DNA of 64,000 nucleotides from Branchiostoma floridae (GCF_000003815.2 NC_049981.1:9119779-9183778), one strand, 5' to 3'; counted from the first letter of the stretch, positions 1-10,436 are shown. Program-made: numbers and translations. Notes: generated by a model from the letters alone, not told the origin.

Positions 1-12
1 GCTACTTTCTAG

Positions 13-213
13 AAGTGGAAATTTGTCCACAGTTTCTGCAAGACCATCAATGGGACATATCACAACAGGGTCTTTACAGTCTATGATCTGGACCAGACGC
101 TGTCTGGTGTTGTGTCGGCCACATGGATAGGCAGTCAGCAACACAACTTGTCCTTGTCAGTTGGTGGGTGTATAGAAACCAAGAAAGTTCACACTTTTGA
201 GGCAATACATATG
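13..213 (+). CDS. 3'-terminal exon of an unrecognised gene
   Basis: A splice acceptor (ttctag, positions 7-12) is followed by an open frame of 66 codons ending in TGA at 211-213. The peptide begins KWKFVHSFCK, contains FTVYDLDQTLSGVV and SLSVGGCIE, and ends FEAIHM. The rest of the gene would lie left of the window. The alternation of hydrophobic and polar residues looks like real protein, and the other frames are broken. I do not recognise the family. It could instead be a chance frame, because only one splice site can be seen. Confidence 0.4.
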
Positions 214-470
214 TGACGCTTTTGTATACCATTATGTCAATACGTCATTCACATCCATATACTCGTATTCCCATTGTCGCTGTGAGCACAGCTTGTTTGC
301 TAAACACGCAGCCCCTTCTCTGTGTTCTGTACACTGTAAGCCAACGTTACAGGTAGATTCCATCACGCACTGATCATGTGTACATCATTAGCACTGCACG
401 TGAACCTTGCTTAGAGGAATAGAAGTACAGACGACGCGGTTTCAAGTTTTCTGAAAAGCGTGGTCTGAGA

Positions 471-640
471 GCCAATCACCATTGAATAGCATCGGCTGAC
501 TCAGCTATTTAAAGCGCCCATTTCTTCTGCTCCGCCCAATTCCCACCTTACTCCTCGAGGCGCTTCCAGCCACGAAGCACTTCCAGCTACAGGTTGCTTG
601 ACGCACCATCTTCAACACCACGCCTAGGCACTACAGCGGT
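471..640 (+). promoter_or_regulatory. Promoter-like block with first-exon splice donor
   Basis: A CCAAT box (472-476), a TATA-like tatttaaa (506-513) about 30 bases further on, and a consensus donor GTGAGT starting at 639 are spaced like a core promoter plus a short non-coding first exon (about 540-638). The next recognisable + strand gene is WRAP53, whose visible exons start at 4726, so this could be its promoter. No exon links the two, so that assignment is inference. Confidence 0.4.
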
Positions 641-805
641 GAGTTAAAGCCTTTATTTTATTGTAATTTTTTTCTGCCATCGTTGCTGTACTTGCTGCAC
701 TCTATTAACTTCTAAAAAATATTTTACAATAGGCCTTTTGTGGTACTTTTTAGAAGGAAAAAGTTCAAACGGCATGGAGCATGTACATGTGACTGTGCGG
801 TCTAA

Positions 806-1136
806 TACCCCTGTCACATTATCCACGATCTTCGCGCGTATCGATAGAAGATCGGCCATATTTAAGATCGACAGAGGGTTGTGCGTATTTTTCACCTGAA
901 AATCGTCCCTGTCACATATAAGCTATACTTTGTACCTTGTACAATTGTTGTGCAATTAAGTTATTATAGAGGAGGCGCCTCGACCACGTTAATCAGCCTC
1001 ATTACTCAACACATTGGGTACCTGCCTATGGCACTGGCTGCAAATACACCAGATATTACATTATATTATATTATATTATCATAAGCGAAGCTCGGGCGAT
1101 CACCGCAGAATCGTCGTCCAAATGTGACAGGGATAT
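806..1136. mobile_element. MITE with 16-bp terminal inverted repeats
   Basis: ATACCCCTGTCACATT at 806-821 is matched by its reverse complement at 1121-1136 with one mismatch, bounding a 331-bp non-coding element. Another partial copy of the inner motif (ccctgtcacat) lies near 907-917. Positions about 968-1080 inside it match the 3' body of the 5S-derived SINE at 7021-7285 and end in a (TTATA)n tail. The SINE fragment is therefore nested in the MITE, or the MITE captured it. Confidence 0.7.
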
Positions 1137-1343
1137 AACTTTATAACGACAGTGTATCATAGATCCTTGCGAAACGGTTGGCTCAGTTTTATTTACGCTC
1201 TTTCTGTCTGTAACATTGGTGGAATGTCATTGGAAATTATTCAAGACTTACAACACAATAAATTGATGGCTACATACGCCACATTTATTCTAAACTTAAA
1301 AGAATTTTGTTTTTAACAGCAAAAGTTGCCTGTCTGTGAAAGA

Positions 1344-1505
1344 CTGTGGCGTCGTGTGTGGCGTTCGGCTCGGAATCTAGAGGTCCCAAGTTCGATACCC
1401 ACCGTACGTGCTCCAGACGTTGTGCCCTTGGAAAATACACCTTACACGATTTTCCTCACTTCACCCATGGTCATGTGTAAATATGGGTCGATCTGACTGA
1501 GTAAA
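1344..1505 (+). mobile_element. tRNA-derived SINE fragment
   Basis: The stretch carries a pol III B-box-like sequence (aagttcgataccc, about 1389-1401), followed by a conserved SINE body (gttgtgcccttgg, then ttttcctcacttcaccc). A related body occurs in reverse orientation near 55919-56020, which supports a dispersed family. No clear target-site duplication was found. Confidence 0.55.
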
Positions 1506-1698
1506 GACTACAGTACGCTGTGCAAAGAAACATGCTCAAAACTTTTGGTTGGGTGTCGTTTACTTTGCTGAATGATCGCACGTCACACAAAACAACCCTA
1601 CCGCTCGGGCGTGTAGCGTAGTGTATGCCTGGTGAGGTGATTTGTGGCATGGCACCATTTGAAACGCCAAGTGGCGCAAGTATACCGAAGTCACGGGT

Positions 1699-2130
1699 TC
1701 CGCACTGGGCGCCCAGTGCGGAATTCGTGGAGAAAATGGCGTCGGCACTCGGGGCCCAGTGCGGAAGAAACTTCCGCACAGGAATTCCAGTGCGGAACGG
1801 CTTTATGCGAGTGCTGAAGACCCGTCAGCACTGGAATTCCAGTGCCGAACTCCGCCCAGCACTCGGTTTCTAGTGCCGAACTCCGCCCAGCACTCGGTTT
1901 CTAGTGCGGAAGGGTGGTTCAAAGGTCGTTCAGCACTGGTTACCCAGTGCGGAGGTCATTGAGCACTGGATAACCGAGTGCCGATCTACCTAAGTCACGG
2001 GTTCCGCACTGGGATTTCTAGTGCTCGGTGACTTTTCGGCACAAGAGGCCGAGTGCTAAGATCACTTCGGCACTAGAAGCCGAGTGCTACTATCATTTTA
2101 AGACCGTCAGCACTGGGTTTCCAGTGCTCG
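1699..2130. repeat. Array of short palindromes (GCACT...AGTGC), cluster 1
   Basis: About eleven units spaced roughly 35-45 bases apart each contain GCACT, a variable 6-10 base centre, and AGTGC. Several are perfect dyads, for example GCACTGGGCGCCCAGTGC near 1707 and GCACTGGAATTCCAGTGC near 1827. Flanking bases are often cgg or cag on the left and cgga on the right. The open frames crossing this region are by-products of the repeat. Confidence 0.75.
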
Positions 2131-2396
2131 TGTCCTCCCATACGCAGCTTTCTCAGGCTCAAGGTGAACGTTTTGTTACACTTCTTTTATGTATCATGGC
2201 ATTTGTGTACCACCTTTAATACGTGATGTGATCTGCAAACGTTATTTCTTCACGATTTGTGATAGATATAGCCCTTTTTGGAGTAGTTTTGTACCACCTT
2301 TAATACGTAATGTTATCTGCAAACTATCGTCCGCGAGAATAAGAACCTGCCGTTGCGAATCATTCGTTGTTACAGAAATACTTCCAGCTTTCAAAT

Positions 2397-3264
2397 CAGA
2401 CGTTGATCGAGATTGAAAATACGATTGGTTTAGCGACTGTATTTTTGTTTTGAAATACTTTTCTTTATTGTATGATTTTGATAGCATGTGCGTTCTGAGT
2501 TTGCTTTTTACAGTTGCGCCATTGTTATCGTAATAAATGTTGATCAGTAGAAAGCTCTGAAAATGAATGTCCTTCAGACGTTGATTGAGATTGAAAATAC
2601 GATTGGTTTAGCGACTGTATTTCTGTTTTGAAATACTTTTCTTTGTATGATTTTAATAGCATGTGCGTTCTGAGTTTGCTTTTTACAGTTGCGCCATTGT
2701 TATCGTAATAAATGTTGATTAGAAAGCTCTGAAAATGAATGTCCTTCAGACGTTGATCGAGATTGAAAATACGATTGGTTTAGCGACTGTATTTTTGTTT
2801 TGAAATACTTTTCTTTGTATGATTTTAATAGCATGTGCGTTCTGAGTTTGCTTTTTACAGTTGCGCCATTGTTATCGTAATAAATGTTGATTAGAAAGCT
2901 CTGAAAATGAATGTCCTTCAGACGTTGATCGAGATTGAAAATACGATTGGTTTAGCGACTGTATTTTTTGTTTTGAAATACTTTTCTTTGTATGATTTTA
3001 ATAGCATGTGCGTTCTGAGTTTGCTTTTTACAGTTGCGCCATTGTTATCGTAATAAATGTTGATTAGAAAGCTCTGAAAATGAATGTCCTTCAGACGTTG
3101 ATCGAGATTGAAAATACGATTGGTTTAGCGACTGTATTTTTTGTTTTGAAATACTTTTCTTTGTATGATTTTAATAGCATGTGCGTTCTGAGTTTGCTTT
3201 TGACAGTTGCGCCATTTTTATCGTTATAAGTGTTGGTTAGAAAGCTCTGGAAATGAATGTCCTT
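2397..3264. repeat. Five-copy tandem satellite, 172-178 bp unit
   Basis: Units start with cagacgttgat at 2397, 2575, 2747, 2919 and 3092, giving periods of 178, 172, 172 and 173. Copies 2 to 4 are almost identical and the last is more diverged. A smaller direct repeat (gtaccacctttaatacgt) sits just upstream near 2207 and 2291. The unit has no coding potential. Confidence 0.9.
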
Positions 3265-3745
3265 TACACGCTTGTAGATTAAATGTTGTTGGGTTGGTTG
3301 CAATAGTAAGACAACTTGTGCAACAATGGTTTCATTTAAGGCACTTACGTTCTACAGTAATACTTTAATAAAGAATGTTTCAAGAAATTACAAATATCGT
3401 CGACTTCAATATTGTTGTATCTGACCAAGGACGTTATATACTGACATACGAAGATAAGGCATGTCCCCTTCTTTCGACGGCGATCGTATCATGGCAACCA
3501 CTGATGTGTACCTTTGACCCGGAACTGTAACGTTACCTCTCATTGACAAGGCGATGAACATAGTTCTACAGAAATACATATAGAATACATTACTAGGAAT
3601 TACAACACATCGTCATCTTCATTACGTTGTATGAAGATAAAATGTATAAGGTACCCCTTCTTTCGACCACAATGGTATCGACCAATGCCATATTCAATTT
3701 TATCCTTTGGCCCGGAACTGTAAATAACGTAACGGAGGAGTAGCT
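3265..3745. other. Non-coding spacer
   Basis: I see no gene here. Two loosely similar blocks (near 3440-3540 and 3610-3735) share motifs such as ccccttctttcgac and gacccggaactgtaa / ggcccggaactgtaa, so this is probably an old duplication. Confidence 0.5.
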
Positions 3746-4018
3746 GTCAGCACTCGGTTTCCTGTGCGGAGTATTTGTCGTCACTGGTTTTCCTGTGCAG
3801 AATGTTTGTCGTCACTCGTTTTCTAGTGCGGAACGTTTGTCGTCACTCGTTTTCTAGTGCGGAACGTTTGTCGTCACTCGTTTTCTAGTGCGGAAGTAGT
3901 CTCAGCACTCGGTTTCTAGTGGTGATTCGGGGTTTTCGAGTGCTGAAGTCGTCTCACCACTGGGCACCTAGTGCGGACGTATCTTCGGCACTAGACGTCT
4001 AGTGCGGAAGGCCCCTCC
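3746..4018. repeat. Array of short palindromes, cluster 2
   Basis: About nine more units of the same kind as cluster 1 run into the sequencing gap at 4019. Three adjacent units are near-identical (gtcactcgttttctagtgcgga). One is the perfect dyad GCACTAGACGTCTAGTGC near 3988. The array may continue inside the gap. Confidence 0.7.
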
Positions 4019-4706
4019 NNNNNNNNNNNNNNNNNNNNNNNNNNNNNNNNNNNNNNNNNNNNNNNNNNNNNNNNNNNNNNNNNNNNNNNNNNNNNNNNNN
4101 NNNNNNNNNNNNNNNNNNNNNNNNNNNNNNNNNNNNNNNNNNNNNNNNNNNNNNNNNNNNNNNNNNNNNNNNNNNNNNNNNNNNNNNNNNNNNNNNNNNN
4201 NNNNNNNNNNNNNNNNNNNNNNNNNNNNNNNNNNNNNNNNNNNNNNNNNNNNNNNNNNNNNNNNNNNNNNNNNNNNNNNNNNNNNNNNNNNNNNNNNNNN
4301 NNNNNNNNNNNNNNNNNNNNNNNNNNNNNNNNNNNNNNNNNNNNNNNNNNNNNNNNNNNNNNNNNNNNNNNNNNNNNNNNNNNNNNNNNNNNNNNNNNNN
4401 NNNNNNNNNNNNNNNNNNNNNNNNNNNNNNNNNNNNNNNNNNNNNNNNNNNNNNNNNNNNNNNNNNNNNNNNNNNNNNNNNNNNNNNNNNNNNNNNNNNN
4501 NNNNNNNNNNNNNNNNNNNNNNNNNNNNNNNNNNNNNNNNNNNNNNNNNNNNNNNNNNNNNNNNNNNNNNNNNNNNNNNNNNNNNNNNNNNNNNNNNNNN
4601 NNNNNNNNNNNNNNNNNNNNNNNNNNNNNNNNNNNNNNNNNNNNNNNNNNNNNNNNNNNNNNNNNNNNNNNNNNNNNNNNNNNNNNNNNNNNNNNNNNNN
4701 NNNNNN
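4019..4706. other. Assembly gap (688 N)
   Basis: Unknown sequence with a non-round size, so probably an estimated gap. It may hold part of the missing 5' half of WRAP53. Confidence 0.95.
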
Positions 4707-4725
4707 TGTAATTTGACTTATTCAG

Positions 4726-7700
4726 CCTGGTCAGTACATGTAAAGACAACCCTATCCACATGTGGGATGCCTTCACTGGGCAGCTCAGGTGTACATACAA
4801 GGCCTATGACCATATGGTAGGTTTATTTTAGTCTCCACTTTTTCACATAACTGCTGTTCTCATTAACATATTCATGACTGAATTTCCATATTCGTGTCAA
4901 CTTGAATCACCAGATACTGTACGTTTATAGATGCATTTGCTGTAACTGATAATATTTTAAAACAAAAATGCATTTACTGTAGCCAAGGACATTATGTGAG
5001 AAAGTCCTTCTGATATAACGTCCTTGCTGTAGCTGATGGTGTTCTAAAACATAGGGACTTTGTGGTTTGAGTAACAGCGCCATACAGCAATCAGCACTGG
5101 TACTGCAGAAGTTCTAACCTTCCATGCTGTAATGATTCTGTGAAAACTGATGGATTCCAAAAGTTTATTTCCTTTCCTACCATAATCGCATCAGATTCTA
5201 TGTTGTGTAGTCCTAATATCATGTTTATAAAGAGTCATACAGCATTTGATTCTATTTCATGTAGTAACTTGGTATTGTGTTGTCGAATATAAAGTCTTAC
5301 TCAAGTACATTCCAGAAATCTTACCTTAAGATTAGAGATTTGTACATCACAAAGAAGTTATCATCTTAGTTTTCACTGATTTTGGATCTGGAATTCCGGG
5401 TCACTTGATACAGTGGCCTTACGACCCAAAGTAGCTTACAACCGGCACAAGCAATTTTCTCTGTATAATGGCATTCTGGACTTGTAGGTAGTCTTATTTC
5501 CTGCTCCAATGACTCTTTTCAACCAGACAGAAACATCCTATATGCATGTTGTCCGTGAGGAAGGCTTGTTTTGTGGTACTTTGTGTAAGACGATTGTATA
5601 GTCTCAGACTGTTTTTGTCTACATTCTTTAGAATAGCCACCTTATCTCAAATCTTCAATTCATCCTGTACTAAACGTATTGACTTTTCTAACCTTGTTTT
5701 TTACGAAGAGTAGTCTGAGCATGGGTGCTGTCAGATATATTGGGAAACCTAACTTGTGTGTAAATTTTCATCCTTGATAAACAACCAATGAATCAATCAA
5801 GCAGTCAGTCAATCAATCAATCAGTCATCTGTCAAAGTTAAGTACAAAATTTAATGCATAGCTGCTGTAATTGTTATTGAGAACATTCTTGAGGAAGACA
5901 AAGTCAAAACCGGTCGAATACCGTCGTCTCTGAGCTGTCATTTTCCCAAGCTACGAATGATGTTATAGCAGGTTAGGTGATGTTATAAAAAAAACATTTG
6001 CCTTTTCAAAGATGGACGAAAATTCTACTACATGTATAACTGAAATTTCAACACCTGATTGGTATGAGAGGTGTGAAACCATTGGCTTATTTTTGCTGCA
6101 CCATGATCTGATTGGCTAACTTTGTGATGAGTGTTATAGTTATACCATTGGCTCATCCTTTTTGTACTATAAAAACCTGATTGGCAAGATTTATGAGACA
6201 TATGATACCATTGGCTAATCCTTGTTGTACCATCACCTGATTTGGCTAGCCTTGTGAGAAGAGTGATACGATTGGTTAAAATTTTTGTTGTACAATCACC
6301 TGATTTGACTAGCCTTATGAGAAGTGTGACACCATTTGCTAATCCTTGTTGTACCACCACCTGATTGGCTAGCTTTGTGAGAAGTGTCACACCATTGGCT
6401 AATCCTTGTTGTACCACCACCTGATTGGCTAGCTTTGTGAGAAGTGTCACACCATTGGCTAATCCTTGTTGTACCATCACCTGATTGGCTAGCCTTGTGA
6501 GAAGTGTCACACCATTGGCTAATCCTTGTTGTACCACCACCTGATTGGCTAGCCTTGTGAGAAGTGTCACACCATTGGCTAATCCTCTAATCCTTGTTGT
6601 ACCACCACCTGATTGGCTAGCCTTGTGAGAAGTGTCACACCATTGACAAGTCCTTGTTGTGCAATCACCTGATTGGCTAGCCTTGTGAGAAGTGTCACAC
6701 CATTGGATAATCCTTGTTGTGCCATCACCTAATTGGCTAGCCTTGTGAGAAGTGTCACACCATTGGCTAATCCTTGTTGTACCATCACCCGATTGGCTAG
6801 CCTTTTGAGAAGTGTCACACCATTGGCTAATCCTGTTCTACAGGATGAGGTTGTTGCAGCCCATAGCCTGACCTTTAACCCCGAGGGAAACAAGTTGTAC
6901 TGTGGGTTCAACAAAACAGTCCGGATCTTTGAGACCAACAGACCTGGCAGAGAGTGTGAGACAAGGCCAACTTATGGTACAGCATTTTGATCATTCTTAA
7001 GCATTAAGTCAACTTTATATAATAATAATCACCAGGTGTTTTTTGCCAGCCAGTAGGTACCCATTATGAGTAATGAGGCTGATTAACGTGGTCGAGGCAC
7101 CTCCTCGAGCACGGGACCCCCGTTTTACGTCCCTCCCGGAAGACGATTTCGTGGAAAGCTTCGTGAGGCTACAGCAATCCGGACGTCCTTGGTTGGTCTC
7201 CCATCCAAGCACTGTCCGGACCGCGCGTTGCTTAACTTCCGAGATCGAGGGATCGGGTGTACCAACGCGCCACGCGGCCGTAGCTATAAACTTTCAGAGC
7301 TTTTGTCCCAAACTTTTAAGTGGAGAATATATCCTGTTTTATGAATTTTGAGCCTTGAAAAATTACAAAAAGGCTTCTAAGGATTTGTTTCATTTCTTTG
7401 TAGCAAACAAAGCTGGCCAGGGTGGAATCATCTCCTGTATTGAATCAATAACCATGCCCAGACATCTATGCTTGTGGATCATACTCAAAGTCAGGTCAGT
7501 TTGTAACTGGATAAATGCGCTTATCATGTCTCTGCTTTCAGTTCAAGCCTCAAGTTTAGATTTGCATGTTCCTTACTGTGCTGTACATAAATGTACTCTG
7601 TAGTTTGTTCTCACTTTTCTGGACTAAAGCTATGTTACCATGAATAAGCATCTGGTTGAATATCATTCTGTATTGCCAAACTCTGACAATCGTCATGTAC

Positions 7701-9749
7701 TAATCATTCTTGTGGATTGAAAGTTTTCCTCCTGTTCTTTGATTGGCAGTTGGGGTGTACACAGAGCCCAAAGGGAAGCTGTTGTTTCTGCTGCAGGGTC
7801 AGCAGGGTGGGGTGACCCAGGTCATGTTCTCTCCTGATGGTAACAGGCTGTACAGTGGAGGCAGGAAGGTAGGTCAGGGGTCATGAGTTATGGGTCATGG
7901 GTTACAGGCCAAGGTGAACATTTTGGAATGTCACAGGTAGGGGTGGGTACGATGTACCGGTACAAACCTGTATTTTCTTGTCTGTACGAGAGAAGCCGGA
8001 CCAGAAAAAAAATCAGTGGACCAAATTTTGTTATTTTTATGTTGTTGCCTGATATGACAATTTTAGAAAAATTGTCCAACCCTGTATGGCACCATTTACT
8101 GTTTGCTAACCTGTTAACCCGTTGTCAGGACCCAGAGATCCTGTGCTGGGACATGAGGAACCCAGGAACAGTTCTGTTCAGTCTGAAGAGAGAGGTGGTC
8201 ACCAACCAGAGGATGTACTTCCACATCAGCAGGTAACCATGTTGGAACCTTCCCTTTACCAAAGCAGTTTCAGATTGATCAAATCAGAAATACACAGTTG
8301 ATCACTATTAGTCTATGTTAATTCAAAATGCAGAATTATGTATTGAAGTATCTGAAGATTAGAAGAATGAAAATTAAGAGCACCACTTCTCAAAGGAAAC
8401 GAGGTCAATGGGACAAGCAGAAAAACATATTTCTACAATCAGCTCCCATTCAGTCTTCCCAAAACCACACAAATTTTAAATATGATAACTAGTGTTATGC
8501 ACTGAAAGGTGTATATAGCAATTAATAGTAGTGTACACTGATCCCATATTCCCTTAAGAGATGTAAGATAAAACCATTGCCTGTTATGTTCCAGTACCAG
8601 ACAGTACCTAGTGATTGGTGGCCAGAGTGGAGTGATGTCAGTGTGGCACATTAATGTCACAACTGTACCTGTACTGTACATGTACTATAGAACATATTCT
8701 GTAATGTTACAGTACTGGAGAGCACCTGTAGTGAGTGGAGGCCATGGGTGGTGTGATTTCAATGTAGGACATTATTGTCACACCTGTACCTGTACTATAT
8801 AACATATTTTGTTATGTTCCAGTACCGGACAGTACCTCGTGAGTGGAGGCCAGAGTGGAGTGATATCAGTGTGGAACACCACCCTCACACCAGACCCTGG
8901 GAACAGCACTGATGCTGAACCTGTCCTACAGCCTGTGCTGACATGGAGGGGGCACAATGATGCTGTCAATGGAGTCAGGTTAGCACAAAATTCATGAATT
9001 TTTCATTGGAATTGTTTTTGCAGAAACTAGGTTAATTTCATGCTTACTAAACTCCTGACAAAAACTGTATAGTGAATAGTTCATCAGGTAGGTAAGTTAT
9101 TGTATAACTAGGATCTTTGTACACAATCATGTCAACATCTTGGTGACCATATGTCACCTTCCTCAGGGCAATACTGACTGGTACTCTTTTGCAATGCAGC
9201 TGCTAACAGGTATGATCCCAACTAGGGGTTGGTACAGATACAGCATTTAGCAGGACAGAAAATTCAGGTATAGGTACGGTACAGGTCCAGATCAGATTGT
9301 CTGCAAAACTTGTGATGGGCGTTCCTTAAAACAATAGTCCATTTTCTTGTTACGTTACCTGCAATCCCCAAAACACGTGGACGCCTGCCGGTATAATTTG
9401 TTCATTTTCTAATCAGTCCAAAATCTACTGATTTTTTCAGATCCATTTTTTTTGGACTGGTCCAACAAGAAAAAACGGTTTCATAACAGTACCCACCCCT
9501 AGTCCCAACTGTTACGTTAAAATTGCATAAAGAAATGATATCTAGCCTCTATCTGAAGTAACCTTTTCCCCTTACCTCTGTAGCCTCCATCCTTTTGCAA
9601 CCCTGTTGGCCACAGCATCAGGACAGCGTAAGTTCCACGTTCCCATGGACAGTAGCGACAGCGACACGGATGAGAGTGACGAGGATCTTATGAGTGACAG
9701 ACACATAACCAGGGACAACAGTCTCCGGGTGTGGTCTCTGTCAGCGTAG
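4726..9749 (+). CDS. WRAP53: WRAP53 (TCAB1) telomerase Cajal body protein, 3' seven exons
   Basis: WRAP53 is a WD40-repeat protein that binds the CAB box of scaRNAs and telomerase RNA and takes them to Cajal bodies. Visible exons: 4726-4816, 6844-6976, 7404-7494, 7750-7868, 8129-8232, 8823-8978 and 9584-9749 (stop TAG). Family landmarks in order are [102 protein letters not shown] and [16 protein letters not shown]. Phases join correctly except exon 7404-7494, which is one base too long (frameshift). The last exon has an acidic Ser/Asp stretch ([13 protein letters not shown]) and ends in SLRVWSLSA. About 286 codons are seen, against roughly 548 in human. The N-terminal half, with the first WD repeats, is not visible and may lie in or left of the gap. 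Confidence 0.93.
5787..5826. repeat. (AATC)n microsatellite in WRAP53 intron
   Basis: Imperfect aatc/agtc tetranucleotide run inside the first visible WRAP53 intron. The rest of that intron from 4817 to about 6040 shows nothing else I can name. Confidence 0.7.
6040..6840. repeat. 60-bp minisatellite in WRAP53 intron
   Basis: About thirteen head-to-tail units of ctgattggctagccttgtga plus forty further bases. The period is exactly 60 through the central copies at 6361, 6421, 6481 and 6541; the left copies are diverged. Each unit contains attgg (inverted CCAAT) sequences. The array ends immediately before exon 6844-6976. The open frame it makes on the minus strand (repeats of [13 protein letters not shown]) follows from the period being a multiple of 3 and is unlikely to be a gene. 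Confidence 0.9.
7021..7285 (-). mobile_element. 5S rRNA-derived SINE, antisense in WRAP53 intron
   Basis: Read on the minus strand, 7285-7162 resembles 5S rRNA: it opens agctacggcc and contains gatctcggaagttaagca and tgcttggatgggagacca, including the internal promoter region. It continues into a non-5S body (cctcgaccacgttaatcagc) and ends in an ATT-rich tail near 7021. The same body occurs without the 5S head at about 968-1080. A shared body and simple tail behind a 5S head are the hallmarks of a 5S-type (SINE3-like) retroposon, not of a functional 5S gene. The 5S part has many substitutions. Confidence 0.75.
8580..8822 (+). pseudogene. Two decayed tandem copies of the WRAP53 exon-6 start
   Basis: The true exon begins ttccag|taccggacagtacctcgtgag at 8823. 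Near-copies of the acceptor plus about 60 exon bases occur at about 8592 (taccagacagtacctagtga) and 8710 (tactggagagcacctgtagt), each followed by the same cacctgtacctgtact tract. The middle copy has an in-frame TAG. The first stays open through [11 protein letters not shown] but has no obvious donor. They look like a local 115-bp tandem duplication of exon edge plus intron. Confidence 0.75.
9222..9502. mobile_element. hAT-like MITE (TIR CTAGGGGTTGGTAC)
   Basis: ctaggggttggtac at 9222-9235 is matched by gtacccacccctag at 9489-9502 (one mismatch). The flanking direct repeat tcccaa is present at 9216-9221 and 9503-9508. The ~280-bp interior is non-coding. A related single end (taggggtgggtac) sits near 7938 in another WRAP53 intron. 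The TIR resembles hAT-superfamily ends; assignment by motif only. Confidence 0.7.
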
Positions 9750-10436
9750 CAACAGGAGATGTTGACTTTTCTATGTTAATTTTTGTATTCTTAGGTTTTC
9801 TACAGTAATAGTGTCCCTCATTCTATAACCTGAGAGATGACTCCATTCAGTCATATTGACTAAAAAACAGTTATGTGTTATAGTAATAGAAGTAGAAGTC
9901 CTATATGGCCTCCTTCAGTAGTCTGGTAGTAGTAGAAGAAGAAGTAGTAGTAGAAATAGTGTCGTAGAAATAGTGTCGTAGAAATAAAAGATCAGATCAG
10001 CCTATAGCTATAGGGCATTTACAAAATATAACCTCCCAGAAAAACTCTCCCAGAAAAGATTGACAATTTTATGCAATTTCTTTTTTTTTTAGACAGAATG
10101 GACATAGGTCAACCTTTTTCCTTTAAAATTTGTAAAAAGACATTTTGTCTTAATATTTTCTCCACTTCTTCTTTACATCTTGTGCAGATGATGTGTTCTT
10201 GTAAACATTTTAGACATGGAGAGGTGTCAATATGAATGTTTTGTTATCAGTAGATATCTATGATACATGTAGCTTGGAAGAGCTTATGACACAAATTTGT
10301 AACATGTACAGTTTTAAAGAGTAAGAAACATTCCCAAAATACACAACAATGTCTTCGTGTACTTGACTCAATAGCACAAGGGTTATGTCTAATATATACA
10401 GAATGCATGTTACATTGCATACTACATGTATTGTTG
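9750..10436. other. WRAP53 3' UTR and non-coding flank
   Basis: It holds an AGT/AGA-rich microsatellite (about 9925-9985) and an AATAAA signal near 9984 that could serve WRAP53. No gene is visible. Confidence 0.5.

Noticed and set aside
1699-2130. CRISPR-like array of repeats and spacers
   Set aside because: Units are degenerate palindromes with no constant repeat and no true spacers, and the surrounding DNA is an animal genome with introns; no cas genes.
4002-4820. Long ORFs on both strands
   Set aside because: Almost entirely N; only the WRAP53 exon at 4726-4816 is real, and in a different frame.
6028-6938. Minus-strand protein repeats ([13 protein letters not shown]...)
   Set aside because: A by-product of the 60-bp minisatellite, antisense to a WRAP53 intron and exon.
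7162-7285. Functional 5S rRNA gene
   Set aside because: Many substitutions and a fused non-5S body with simple-repeat tail, shared with another locus; SINE fits better.
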